The notes under the pieces: model-generated
Database searches by the model: none
What the model was told of the DNA's origin: nothing
What the model saw: the letters and a program-made list of their open reading frames with translations, nothing else
In this document: one piece after another, positions 45,044 through 56,899 of the stretch
Layout of the letters: every line of letters begins with the position of its first letter
Position numbering within the stretch: position 1 is the stretch's first letter
Assembly (NCBI GenBank): GCA_014281115.1
Contig: JACONQ010000013.1
Location: forward strand, 310,001 to 374,000
DNA: 64,000 nt
Reading direction: 5' to 3'
Origin: Laburnicola sp. R22_1
Taxonomy: Eukaryota; Ascomycota; Dothideomycetes; Pleosporales; Didymosphaeriaceae
Made by a program: the position numbers and the translations under genes

Positions 45044-45410
45044 AGATTATACAAGTTATTATTAGCTATATAATTTGTTTTATTATACTCTATCCTCTAT
45101 ACGCAAAAGGATAGTAGATTAAACCTTTATAGAGTTAGTAAGTAGATATCGCTACTATATAAAACAAAGAAAGCAATTATATAAGACGTTATTAGCTATA
45201 TAATTTGTTTTGTTATACCTTATCCTCTATACGTAAGAGAATAGCAGATTAAACCTTTATAGAGTTAGTAAGTAGATGTTACTACTATATAAAATAAAGA
45301 AAGCGATTATATAAAATATATAAAATCTATCCTTATCTATAGGGATAGCAAATTAACTCTTTTATTAAGTTAGTAAGTAGATATTACTACTATATAAGAT
45401 TAAAGAGAAG
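45044..45410. repeat. 130-bp tandem repeat, two full copies and a partial third
   Basis: ATTAGCTATATAATTTGTTTT occurs at 45,061 and again 130 bp later at 45,191. AAACCTTTATAGAGTTAGTAAGTAGAT likewise occurs at 45,121 and 45,251. A more diverged third unit follows to about 45,410 (AAGTTAGTAAGTAGATATTACTACTATATA). Confidence 0.85.
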
Positions 45411-45779
45411 ATAGTATACTAAGCACACTACTAGTAACTATATAAATATATAGTTAGATAATAACAAACTCTAATAAAGCGTAACTCTCTATATAACTAA
45501 TCTATTAAACAAACTAGTCACGTAATAGCTACCCCTACTACCTTATAAGAAGCCCCCACTATCTTATACAAAGTTTCCACCATCTTATAAGATAACACTA
45601 ATATGTCTAAGTATACTAGATTATATAATTAGTATATTAAAGGGATAGAAATATTAGAGGAAATACTGCTTAAGGGAATAAGACCTATATATTAAAAGGA
45701 TAAGATTAATATAGCAAATAATTCTTTTTAGTTAAAAATGCAATTATATATAGTATATACTATTACTAAGTATTATATA

Positions 45780-46500
45780 TTATACTAAAAGGGACAGCTT
45801 TCTTAGAGTTATTCTAGAAAGACTTTAAAGAATAGGAAAAATACTATTTTTTAGAGTTAGGCTATATATATAAGAGAGAGCTTATAGCAGTTCTAGAAGA
45901 AAAGAGTATTAAGCTAAGGGCAAATACTAAAGTTATAAATACTAGTAAACTATATAAAGTAGCCTAAGATAATATAGATACTACTTATACAACACTACCT
46001 TTACTAGCCTACTTAATATTTTATACGCAGACACTAAGGCTAATTCTAAAGATACTAAAGCTAACTAAGCTATTATATAAACCTAAATAGAGTAAGCTGC
46101 TACTGCTATAGGTATGTATATAACTATAGGTCCCTATAGATATTTTAAAAGAATCTTTATATAAGTATAAAGAATAATTTTATTTATATAAATAACTAAA
46201 TAAACTACTACTTTTTATATATAGTATCTAACTACTATTATACCTACCTATTTGTAACTATTAAACACTATATAGAATAGAGCCACTACTAGTTAAACAC
46301 AAATTATAGGCACTATACTAATCTATACTACCTAAGCCTATACTATAATCTAACCTATATAAGCTTCTGTCTAGGCATAACCTACCTTCTTAGAGACTTC
46401 TAGCTAATATAATAATCTAATTCTAAAAGGTATAGAATAAAAAGAATAACTATATAGAAGCTCTATATATTATTTTAGTAAATAATTAGATAGTAAGCCT
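45780..46500 (+). pseudogene. Degenerate proline-rich frame, possibly retroelement gag-like
   Basis: Reading plus-strand codons through TAG/TAA gives a continuous sequence: RELIAVLEEKS, KVINTSKLYKVA, then a stretch that was probably very Pro/Lys-rich, ending in FQKVWNKKNNYIEALYIILV (stops read as Gln or Trp). It reminds me of the Pro-rich leader of gag-like proteins in fungal retrotransposons, but the match is from memory and weak. Confidence 0.3.
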
Positions 46501-47009
46501 ACATTAGAAAATAGATGCACCCTATTTAGGTAATTCGAGCCTTGCATACAGTTCCGCGCTATACCCGAATAGGCAATTAACCTTAACATCTCATTATAAA
46601 AGACCTCTCTCTTCTACTATTATTTACCATTCTTTTTACTCTACTTCTACTCCTCTATTTGCAACGCGCCAGCCGCTTCTTAGCTCTATCTTCTATCTAA
46701 TCGCCCTTTATAAGGCATTTTTCTTAAATCTAGTTGTCTACACTAGAAGAGTTAGAACTGCCCTACTAATAGTGCCTACATTCTTTATCCTATATTTTTT
46801 CTAGCCCATCTATAGCTTTAGAACACGCTAAAGCCCTATTACTAGATAACGCCCTTCTAGACTTCTGCCCACAACAGATTTATAAGCGAGACGTCTCTCC
46901 CCTTCCTTCTAGCCTGCCTTCTCCCTATCCTAACTTCTTCTCTACCCGCTACAATTAAGGGAGGATGAGCCTCTCTTCTATGGCACGGTCTAGCACCTCT
47001 AGCGGCTAA

Positions 47010-47023
47010 GGGCCTGTTTGGTT
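47010..47023 (+). repeat. Left terminal inverted repeat of the Harbinger element
   Basis: GGGCCTGTTTGGTT preceded by TAA. CTCCGTTTTG follows about 25 bp inside. Confidence 0.92.
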
Positions 47024-47428
47024 TCGATTCCGTTTTCTACTCCGTTTTGTACAGGTAATCGCCGAGTAAGCCGCCGAGGCGTACAGGGGTTTTCGACGGC
47101 GGCTTGGCTGACAGGCATAGATCAAACGGAGTACTGTTTGGCACGTCTCCGTTATCCATCGTCGTCCTGGTGTTGGCTCCTACCTTTGTTAATTTTTTAG
47201 TGATTGTATTGTAAAAACCATGTTGCAAACTCCATCGCAAGGTTTAATACGCCATAAGGTTCTCCAGCGCCTCGCAGCTGAGGCCCTGTCGTCGTCGTCG
47301 TCGTCGTCGCCGTCAGCGCCCTCATCCTCACCGTCACCGTCGCCGTCGTCTGCAGAGTCCCGAGCGTCGTCGCGAGCCGTGACATGGTCGCCGTCACCCA
47401 CCCCCGATGGAAATAAGGCCAAAAGCTC

Positions 47429-48364
47429 ATGTGGAGCACCACGATGCTAGAGGCTTTACTAGAGGCCCTCAGCGACCAGGCTGACGCTGGCCATCGCGCG
47501 GATAATAAGTTCAAACCTGAGGCGTGGACGTACGCCCGCGATAAGGTGGCTGAAGTTGCCACTGAGCTGGTGACCGTAAAACAGGTCAAGGATAAGTACG
47601 ACAGCTGTAAGAAGGAGTACAGAATCTGGTCGGAGCTCCTCCGTCAATCAGGCTTCTCGTATGAAGATGGGAGGGTCGTCGCCGACGCGCCCGTACTTGA
47701 CTCGTACTTTCATGCCCACAAGGAGGCTAGAAAGTATAGAAGGAGACCTCTGGATTTCCCTGAGTTGCATGAGAAGTTGTTCGAAGGCTATTCCGCCACG
47801 GGTGAGGACGCCACCACAATTGACGACTTCCTTGAGACACAATCGGAGCCGGCGACGTCAGTTGAGGACGACTTTTCGATGGAGACGTCAGGCAGTGAGG
47901 CCTCAGGTGGGCGTCGTAAACGCGCGGGCACCAGGTTACTCAGGAACCAGGAGAAGCGGGCGAAAAATAAGACGACGTCGGAGGAGCGTATGGGCCAAAG
48001 AATTGACCATTTGACGTCGGCGATCTCAGAGCTCGTTGCAGTCAACTCTAGGGACTATCAGCAAGACGCTATTGTACAGTTTATAGAGGCTTACCAGTCG
48101 CTGGATGATCGACTCAAGTACCCTATCCTCGAGGGTTTTAAGGACGAGTTTGACGCCAAAGTCTTCCTCAGTATGAAATCGCGCAGCGCGCAGAAGGCCT
48201 GGATAAAGCACCGCTGCAACGTTATACTTAACTCCACCGCTTTTGACAACAAGGAGACTCTGCGGGACGAGTTACAGGAGAAAATAGAGTCGTTAGAGTG
48301 GGTGGGGGATGGAGAGTTGAGCGTCAAAATTGACAAAAAAAGCTCAACTTCATGCCAAGACTGA
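47429..48364 (+). CDS. Harbinger second protein, Myb/SANT-like DNA-binding
   Basis: In the superfamily this partner binds DNA and brings the transposase to the element and the nucleus. 311 residues are read from ATG at 47,429. The N-terminal 80 residues form the Myb/SANT-like trihelix domain: WSTTMLEALLEALSDQ, then FKPEAWTYARDKVAEV and VKQVKDKYDSCKKEYRIWSELLRQSGF. An acidic middle, a basic stretch (GGRRKRAGTRLLRNQEKRAKNK) that could be a nuclear localisation signal, and a helical C-terminus follow. The start may be too far in: the domain begins right at the Met, and an upstream Ser-rich frame from ATG at 47,220 containing a (GTC)n microsatellite could be an extra 5' exon. No stops or frameshifts are seen. 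Confidence 0.85.
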   Translation: MWSTTMLEALLEALSDQADAGHRADNKFKPEAWTYARDKVAEVATELVTVKQVKDKYDSCKKEYRIWSELLRQSGFSYEDGRVVADAPVLDSYFHAHKEARKYRRRPLDFPELHEKLFEGYSATGEDATTIDDFLETQSEPATSVEDDFSMETSGSEASGGRRKRAGTRLLRNQEKRAKNKTTSEERMGQRIDHLTSAISELVAVNSRDYQQDAIVQFIEAYQSLDDRLKYPILEGFKDEFDAKVFLSMKSRSAQKAWIKHRCNVILNSTAFDNKETLRDELQEKIESLEWVGDGELSVKIDKKSSTSCQD

Positions 48365-48640
48365 CGATAGTGGCGCGTGCGCAGCGCGAGTTTTTACCTT
48401 AGGAGGGCCGTCGTCCCTCAGTTCATCTAGAGTACTTTTTATAAGATTTTTGTTCCGCCAAGACCAAGATTTGCCCGCAAAATTTATACTTTTAGTGAAT
48501 CTTACTCCAAATCACTATAAATTACAATGAATCTCAGGACGACCGCTCTACTAAACTGACGCTAGCGTACTTTTTCAATTTCTTAACACCAAACTTTTGC
48601 TCATCAACTCGCCCACCTCTCTGCCCACCTACCCAATTAC

Positions 48641-49908
48641 TCAACTATATACGACTCTGCGAGCAGTTATATACTGCTCCCACATGTCCTCTGCTATACG
48701 ATCCCGCCGCTCCTCTATCCCAGGGTCGCCGGCGTCAAAATCCCCATCGGTTTCGGCGTCGCGCCGCAGGTGCTCTGAGCCCTCACCCTCATACTCCTCC
48801 ATCTCATCAAGATCCTCGTCAACTTTGTACACCAAATTGATGAGATTATGGAGGGCAGCCAGGGCGTACACAAGCTTGACCTGAGTCTTAATATCGAACT
48901 CATGTGGCCTGTCAAAAATCCGCCAGCGCCTTTTGAAAACACCAAAACAACGCTCCACAATATTTCTCAGGCTCGAATGGCGATAATTGAACAACTCTTG
49001 CGGCGTCGCCGGGCTCATCCCCACCTCATAAATCTCTCGGAGATGGTACCGTACGCCGCGATACGGCACCATTATATCATTGCTATTGACGTACCCAGCG
49101 TCGGCGACAAAGTACTTGCCTGGAGGAGCTGCAAAGCCCTTATCCCGAGCGCTTTTCAGTACCCTGCCGTCATGAGCGCTGCCCTCCCACCCGGGCAATA
49201 AGTACATGAAATTCATGTCAAAATCGACGACGGCGAGGACGTTTTGCGTAAGATCTCCATGGCGATTTCGATAACGCCTTTGGGCGGCGACAGGCACATG
49301 GATTGCAATCTGGGTGCCGTCCAGAGCTCCGATACAGTCCTCGAAAAATGGGTATCTTTTTGGGTCATCTCTTATCCTCTCCGGCACCTCATGTACGTCC
49401 TCTGGGGACTTGACGACGTCCTTGTACAGCGGCAACAGGGCGTCAAGTACCTCATGAAAATTACTATAATCGTCAACCCAGTTCACCCTTACCGCTAGGT
49501 TACTTACCGACTTATCGACTCCATCGAATGCCCTACTTTACGCATAGTGTTACGCCATGAAGCCCCGTTGCTGCAAATATACAAAAAGGTAAGGATCTTC
49601 TCCTCCATGGAGATCCTGCCGTCGCCGACGAGCTCATAGGATTTCATGTACTCGATAAGTACATGCCACGCCGCCGGCCGGAGTCGTGTCTCCTGAAATA
49701 GCTGAGTTGGGTCGCCCAGGCAGTCATCCAGCCACCGCGCACCCCTCCCTTGTTGTTGATCGTTTGAACGGGATCTGACGCCCGTGGGCCTGGCTTTGTT
49801 ATCCAGCTGGTGGGCTAGGACAGCTACGACGCTGCTAAGGGCACCCACTACGGCCATCATCATAGGTTGGCTCAAACGATTCGACATGGCCGCACGTGAC
49901 GCCGTCAA
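48641..49908 (-). CDS. Harbinger DDE transposase
   Basis: The enzyme cuts and pastes the element. Exons 49508-49908 and 48641-49463 are joined over a 44-bp intron (GTAAGT to TTATAG) that turns SMESIS and RNFHEVLDALL into one frame, giving 407 residues, the normal length. The N-terminal part holds a helix-turn-helix-like region (MEEKILTFLYICSNGASWRN, MRKVGHSMES). The DDE_Tnp_4 catalytic triad is complete: D182 in CIGALDGTQI, D255 in FVADAGYVN and E304 in RNIVERCFGVFKRRWRI. FNYRHSSLR is also typical. It faces the Myb/SANT gene, with 276 bp between the two stop codons. All key residues are present and no damage is seen, so it may still be active; that is inference. Confidence 0.94.
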
Positions 49909-50154
49909 AGTACTCCGGTACAGCTACAGGTGCCCTCAGGCATCTGTAGCTACACTGGAGCTCCGTTTGGCCTAAAAAAGTAGAAAGTGGGCTTTTTTCA
50001 GGCTAGCAAGGATGTTTTATTGCCAAGCTCCGGTACGCAAAACGGCATCCGGTACGGCTTCAAAACGGCGTTACAAAACCAAACACGGCTCCGTTTACAA
50101 CTCCGTTTTGCTAAGTAATCAAACCGGAGGCAAAACGGAGCTCCCTACCGGAGG

Positions 50155-50168
50155 AACCAAACAGGGCC
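50155..50168 (-). repeat. Right terminal inverted repeat of the Harbinger element
   Basis: AACCAAACAGGGCC, the inverse of the left end with one difference, followed by the TAA duplication at 50,169-50,171. Internal CAAAACGGAG and related motifs lie at about 50,060-50,140. Confidence 0.92.
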
Positions 50169-51639
50169 TAATAAGCCTTAGAATCTTCACTCTCTTTCCC
50201 CTTTAGTCCAAATTGCCAAGATATAGGCGCGCCTGCAACGTATTATTTTATACATATAACTTAGTAGAAGATAGACTATATAGTTATTATACTGCTGTCT
50301 TAGGTTAGATTGCTCCGCCTCTCGCACCTATTCCTTTAGTTAAGGACGCTTCACCAATCCGCTCTATTATCTCATATTATACTTAGATAGAATCTCTTAA
50401 TAATAATGTAGCTAGTTATTTACATAAGGCACTAATTCTATCTATATAGTCTTAGAATGCTTTGCCTCTTATAACCTATTAACTATAGAAGTAATGTTGT
50501 AATATAACAACGCTTAGCCATCTATCCCACCTACCTAGGTTTTAGGGGCTTCTAGGCGCTTACAGCTGCTAAAGCTAATCCTCTTGCCTAATTTAAGTTA
50601 AGCCGCTATAGTTAAAGAGCGGAGCTCGCTGCCTACTATATAGCCATTACAGCATTATAAGGTTCTATAGATATCTTCTCTACTCTAGACTTACTAATAG
50701 CATTTACTACGCCCTTTTTTATTTCCTATTTAAGTGAGCAAATACGTAGCTCTTACACTATTATCTTATTTCTAATATATCTATACTACGCTCACTCCCC
50801 CTATTAAACGCGCTAGACTAATCCTTTACTATGTTACTATGTCCACTCCTAGCTCTAGTCCCTTAGCGGTAATGCGGCTATTCACCTGCATAATATATTT
50901 ATTTAATACTACTCTTCTATATTAGCGCAATAGTATAAGTTAAATACTTCGCCCTATATAAGACATACAATATTACTATGATATTATTATATAACTAGTA
51001 AACGCTAGTGCCTAAAGTGCAGCAGCTAATAGCTTAGAAATAGCACAGGGCGTGCTATAAGAGGTAGAAGCAGATTTATAGGTTAATTACCTAACAGCAC
51101 AAGGCTATATTAGTAAGAATCGCTTATTTATATATTATCTAATACTAGACCCATTTAATAAAAGGGGGTAGTTAGGGATTAAAGAAGAAGCTGGCCATTA
51201 GTGGCTTTGTCTAGGAATATAAGCCCCTAAACTACTAAATAATATAGACAACTAGTTTGTAACTATCTGCTAGCCAATAACTAGATAAGCTAGAATAATT
51301 CTTAATAGGATAAGACTATCTACGCCGCTTAGAAGAGCGGTCTATTATCCTTTAGAAATTACTAATACTAACAGTCTTTAAGTTTATTTATCCTTTCTAC
51401 ATAACGCTAATGCACTAGTCGCTTTACCCCCTATAACTATTTCTATAATAGATATAGTATATATGCAACCTCTTTCTACTTAGAGGCTAGCATTAACAGC
51501 AATATATAAAGTAACAGTCCGCTTAGAGAGAGAACTACTTCTTTAGCACTTCTTATAGTTAAATAAGTCACTAGTTCGCTATAATAAAATAGCCTTCTCT
51601 TATAGCACCTCTTTTGTAGCCCCTCTAATTTCTATAAAA

Positions 51640-53760
51640 TTTATTACATATGTTCCTTAAGCGTGCAAGCCAAAGCCAAAGCCAACACCTAAGGCCAAAT
51701 TTATGGCTATAATTAAGATAGTAGGGCATAGCTATTTTAGAATTAACTCTAAAGATAGTAGAGAGTAGTTCTATATTAATAATAATTTTATAATACTAGA
51801 CTCGAATGCATTGCAACCTACTCTATATAAAACTATAGACGCTTTATATTTAGTAGGCTATAGTGATAATTAGTTGCTAATTGTTACAAGCTAACAGAAT
51901 CTAACTAGCATAGGACTAGTAGACACGTTTGCTGGGTTTTGTAGTGGGTGCGAATTAGAGAACCTAGAGCATAATTAGTTTAGTAAGGAATCGCTTAACA
52001 AAGAACGGCCCAACTATCCTATACACGTTACAGAAGGGATTTGGCTATAATTAGATTGCTTAGTAGAGTTAGTTAAGATAAGTATACAAGTAAATAAGAG
52101 TGCTAATGTTACTAATTAGTAGTAGAATTTCCTCTTATTATAGAGGATAATATAGCTAAAAAACACTATAGTATAATAGATGTTAAGTCTAGCAATATAG
52201 TATCTAATTATTAAGAGAGTAGTTACTACGCGTCTGCTAGTAATAAAGTATATATTGCTATATAGTATAGTAATCTTAATATAGATAAAGTGCGCGCTTT
52301 TTCTATAGAGAAGATAGAAAGTGTTTGGCCTAGTAAGTAGTTCTAGCAGATTTTGGGGGGAGCCATATTAACGCAGTTAAGACAGCCCGCTAGCCTAGAA
52401 TAAATTACTCTTTGGCAATATTAATATTACAAATAAACTATTAATAACATGTAAATAGGCGTGCCTAGACACACTAAATATTACGCTAAAACTAGAGCTA
52501 GAAGACCCGCGTTTAACAAAGTGGCAAGGGCTAGTTAAGTAACTAGCAGAAAGTCTCATATGTAATCTAGTGCCCACGCCTAAGTTAACGCCCCTACTAA
52601 CTTCTAGCGGCGACATTTCCTATTTAAGAGCTAGCACTAAGCGTAGTCTTTAATCTCTTAATAGTAATGGCAAATATAATAGTGCTAGAAGTCTACACTT
52701 ATCTCTAAGTAACTTCTACACTAAGAATAATATTAGTTATAGTGCACACAGTCATAGAGCAAGTTAGAGATTACAGCATTTCTTAAGGAGATCTATCTCT
52801 TCTCTTAAGAGAATGGTAGGCGAACAATATATTAACCTAGACTTAGAGAGGCATAGAGAGAATAGGGAATATAGTAGTAGAGAATTTAGGGAAAGCCACA
52901 ACAAACTTAATTAAGACAATAAGCTATTTCCTAAGTCTTTAATAAAAACCTATTAACAACGTAAACACAGCAATTATCTACTTAAGAAGAAGAGGCATAG
53001 TCTATTATAAACTACTCTTAGGCAATAGTGCTTAAGCATAATACTAATAAAGGCATTATAATAAGAAATATTATTCTAGCCATAGCTACTGTATTAGCCC
53101 CTAATAGACAACTAGCCTTAGTCTTACTCTCCACAAGCCCCCTCTTTAGAAATAAAGGCAGAAGATAAGACTAATATTAACTATAGGCCTAGCGTTAATA
53201 TATCTTATTAAATAACTAACCTTATACTCTGTGCTATCCTAAACAGCTCGTCCATTATAATAGTAGTTGTTTATTACCCTAACTTAAAATGGCCTCTTAA
53301 CCTAGCAGCCGCCCTAAGTCCTAATTTCCTTAGCGAAGATAGTAATATCATTTGCATAACCTAGCTATTGTCAGATTTATAGATGCTGCTAGAATACTAG
53401 TATAATAATAGTGTGTTAGGCCTATACACTAGTAAAAGCTTAAATACAAACTAGATAAGTAATTCTTATAGTAATGCTGCGAATTATAAAACGACCTCCT
53501 TAGATAATAGCTAGAATAAAAAGAGCGAAAAGAGAGAGGAAGGCATAGAAATATATAGTAAATAAACGCGTATACTATGGCTAGAGTTAGATAAAATGCG
53601 TTTACTCTTATTTAGGAATACCTAGGGTATGGAGTAGAAGAAGATATATAAACGCTTTCTAGATTAGACGCTAGGTATGGTAAAACTACGCTACTATATA
53701 GTGTATAAGAAGAACTAATAATAGTATTATATAATAGCTTAGATAGAAGCTTAGTAAGAT
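51640..53760 (+). pseudogene. RIP-degraded gene with a C-terminal Myb/SANT domain
   Basis: Plus-strand codons read on through TAG/TAA for about 2 kb with few frame changes. Early part: KPKPKPTPKAKFMAIIKIVGHSYFRI, then FAGFCSGCELENLEHN. The middle is rich in Ser, Asn and charged residues (GEQYINLDLERHRENREYSSREF). Close to the end (53,566-53,720) the pattern WLELDKMRLLLFRNT-GME-KKIYKRFLD-T-GMVKLRYY matches a Myb/SANT-like helix set, with stops standing where Gln, Trp or Arg is expected. I do not know the family beyond the domain. No TGA stop is seen in this frame. Confidence 0.45.
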
Positions 53761-55329
53761 AGTTTTAAATAATCGCGCAAGCCTTAAGGAACTTCTAATA
53801 GATAAAACTCTTAAGAATAGCCTATAGTCTAGTTTGGAGCAATTAAACGCCTACTTTTGCTATATTTATATTAAAACCTTAATATTCTATAATAAACCTA
53901 TTCTTCTTTACTACTCCTCTTAACGCGCATATTAAACATACCTATCTGCTAGAGCGTAAGCTTACTAGCTACGCCCATGGCTACTATATAGCATAACTCT
54001 AGCTATAAGAAGCGCTAGCGAGTTTAGACCTTATATCTAGGCAAAGCGCATTTATTACTAGTTTAAACTGTCTACTTAGCTTAGACTAAAATAATACCTT
54101 TAACCTGCTAGGTAGTTATATTAATAGTTACTAGTGTATAGTGCGAGCTATGTATTTAGTAATTAACTCTATTTTATTATTAAATTAGTTTGTCTTCTAG
54201 CTGCGCCCTTTTTTAAGCGCTGGGTAATTCTGTATATAGGGGTATACGCGCGCTGTAAGATTATAGAAAGGTAAGTAAGAATAGAACTCTAATAGCGCTA
54301 TGGCTGCCAAAGTGCTAGTGGGGCTGTGTATAGAAGTAATAGATTACTTTGTCTATAATTTGCTTATACGCTAGCAGCTATGTGTATTAGTAGCTACGTA
54401 TTATAGTGCGTATTATACGTAATAGTAGACTAAAAGCGACTATACTACTAAAGAATGTGTAGTCTATTACACTAGAGATAGTTGTAAACAAGATTGCGTA
54501 CCTTGCGTAGTAGGTGAGTAAAGAATAGTGGGTTATAGGGCGGCGTCTATCTGGCGCTAGAGGGTTAGTAGAGGTTATTAGTAGAAGAGGGAGATTAAGA
54601 TTACCTGACGGCGCGTAATTGCCTATACTAAATAGTTACGTAGGTAGTATGTAGGCGCTAGGTGAATAATAATATGTCTAGAGATCTTAAATAGAGGCTG
54701 TAACTAATTAAACAAAACTATAGTATAGTACTTATCCTTGTTCTTACTAGCTTTAACTCTTCTTATTGTTACTCTAGTTATTGTCTATAGGTATAGCCCT
54801 GTTAAACTTTGCTACCATCCTTGTAGGGCCGCTAATAGGGCCATAAGTCTACTAAGTAAGGTGTTTTAGTATAGTATCTTGCGTAGTAAAGAGATTTAGC
54901 TTGTCTTGCCCCCTACGCTAAGTAAATCTTAAAGTTATACGCTAGCGAGAGTTGCTTCTTATTAGTGGTGTCGCGCTATTTAGTTGTAAGGGAAGCGCCT
55001 TATTAGCCTACGCATGGTTGTAGAGAATAGACTTAGGAACGCGAATACTAATAGCTTCTCTTTTATAAATAGATTTATTACTAATATAGGTTAGAAGCTC
55101 TAGATCTATTAGAGGTTGTGCGAGAGAAGAGTAGGGGTAATAGTGTAGTTATATATATAGTAGTATGGCTTTTTCTTTATAACGCTTAATGTTTACTATC
55201 TATAACTATCTTGCTTAGTTTAGTTATTATATTAGAAGGAGGTTGCGATATTCTAGTCTATTTAGGTAGCTCTAAGTGTTAATATTTACGTAGACTTAAG
55301 TGTGGTAATTTAAGTATATGGTAACTAAC

Positions 55330-55379
55330 ATATTCTATTAGTAGCCTGGACTGATCTATTCGGGCTACTAATAGAATAT
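55330..55379. repeat. 17-bp inverted repeat with 16-base loop
   Basis: ATATTCTATTAGTAGCC (55,330-55,346) is perfectly inverted at 55,363-55,379. It could be a hairpin or the joined ends of a tiny element. A perfect stem is unusual in DNA this mutated. Confidence 0.8.
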
Positions 55380-55699
55380 ATTATTCTAAAAAATTTATAA
55401 GATTATCTAAGTTTAGAAGATATGCTAAGAAGTCACATGTTAATAATTCGCCCCCTAGTAAAATAGATAAGAAAGCAAAATATATAAATAATACATGCGA
55501 TAAACTAGAATGCAATACTAAAAGTAAGCTATATTCTCTTGCGCAAGGTAGGGGTTTATTATTAGAAGGTAATAATGGATAGTTAAGAGGTACGAAGAGA
55601 GATTGGGATAAAGCACGTCTGGATAGCGAGACTAAAAACATAGGAGCGATAAGAGTTAATAGACTAATTATGGACGAAGCTTAACAAATTAGTAATATT

Positions 55700-56845
55700 A
55701 GTTCTTTTTATTCTCGGACTTTATTTACTAATATTAATTTAGGTGACATTTTGTTAATGCCTACGTAATTAGCTGCCACATACATAGTAACTCCCAAAAT
55801 AATAAGATTCGAGGCGGAGTTAACTATAGACGGCTTTAGTGACGGTTTAATAGTCTTTCTAGATGCTATAGTGGGGATAAATAATATCTTTAATGCCTCT
55901 CTCCTATATTAGCTTAGCTATCTACTACATAGGTAGTAGTAGATTAACCTAGCCTATTCTAAGCTTTTAGTTAGATCTAAGAATAAGAAATTCACCCCTA
56001 TTATAGGACTCTCTATGTTAATAGCCTTTTGCCTAAATTCCTACAAGTTTGGAACCTTTATTTTAGGCTACGCGGCGACTTTTTTATTGGTAGCAAATAT
56101 AAAAGTAATTAAGTAGCCGGTTTTAGTTTTAGCATAGAGTCGAGTGTTATAGACTATCCTAATATTCTATTAGAGTATATAGCTGTATAGCTAGAAGAGC
56201 TTATAAGCCTCTACCTAGAAAGTTTCTCTTAATGGCTCTATAGCCCACTTTATTAAGTATAGTCTTTTGCGTTTTGTATAATTGCCATATACCTTTAACT
56301 ATTAAAAAATTGTGTTTATGCGAGCCGCTATAATAAATAACTTACGAGTCTTTTACCTACTACTCTACTATAATAATAAGCAAACCGGCTTCTAGTCCCC
56401 CTTTTCTAAAGGACTTAATATATTCGGAGAAGGTAGTGTATTGTAATAAATGCCCAAGGCTATACTTGCTAAGAAGTAACTTAAGAATAGATTTAATACG
56501 CTAGTAGTTGTTAGCTATAGATTAATTATAAGAATATTAGTAAAACTTTACTATATTACTAAGAATATTATTTTTATAATAGTTAAGGCTATATATTAAT
56601 ATAAAGGCGAAGCCCTTCTACTCTATCTCTAAGACTATTTTATCTACTAATATGTCTTTTAAATCTACAAATCTATCTTTATTAATAGACTTTATAGTAG
56701 CGTCTAGCGAAAACGCTATTAATACTATAAATAAGACAATGTTAATTAGACTATGCGTTAGACTAGTTAGGTATAGCCTAACATGTGTTTTAAAATTTTC
56801 TAGAGACTGTAAGCTATATATAGAGTAGGTAATTAACTGCGCCAT
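55700..56845 (-). pseudogene. Unidentified RIP-degraded frame
   Basis: The minus strand reads from about 56,845 (MAQLITYSIYSLQSLENFKT) through scattered TAG/TAA codons to about 55,700. Coherent pieces are FLSYFLASIALGIYYNTLPS and YYSGSHKHNFLIVKGIWQLY. I recognise no family. The low density of other lesions suggests it was once a protein gene. Confidence 0.3.
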
Positions 56846-56899
56846 ATATCTATAATGCTATTTAACTACGTGACTACTACAAACGTAGCTTAGAGAGCT

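Larger units (their letters stand above)
47010..50168. mobile_element. PIF/Harbinger DNA transposon, apparently complete
   Basis: The element is 3,159 bp with inverted ends GGGCCTGTTTGGTT (47,010-47,023) and the complement GGCCCTGTTTGGTT (50,155-50,168), 13 of 14 matching. The TAA target-site duplication is at 47,007-47,009 and 50,169-50,171. It encodes a Myb/SANT-like protein (+) and a DDE transposase (-) in convergent orientation, the usual two-gene layout of the superfamily. It is GC-rich and free of RIP damage although embedded in RIP-degraded DNA. Several CTCCGTTTTG-like subterminal motifs lie near both ends. Confidence 0.95.
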
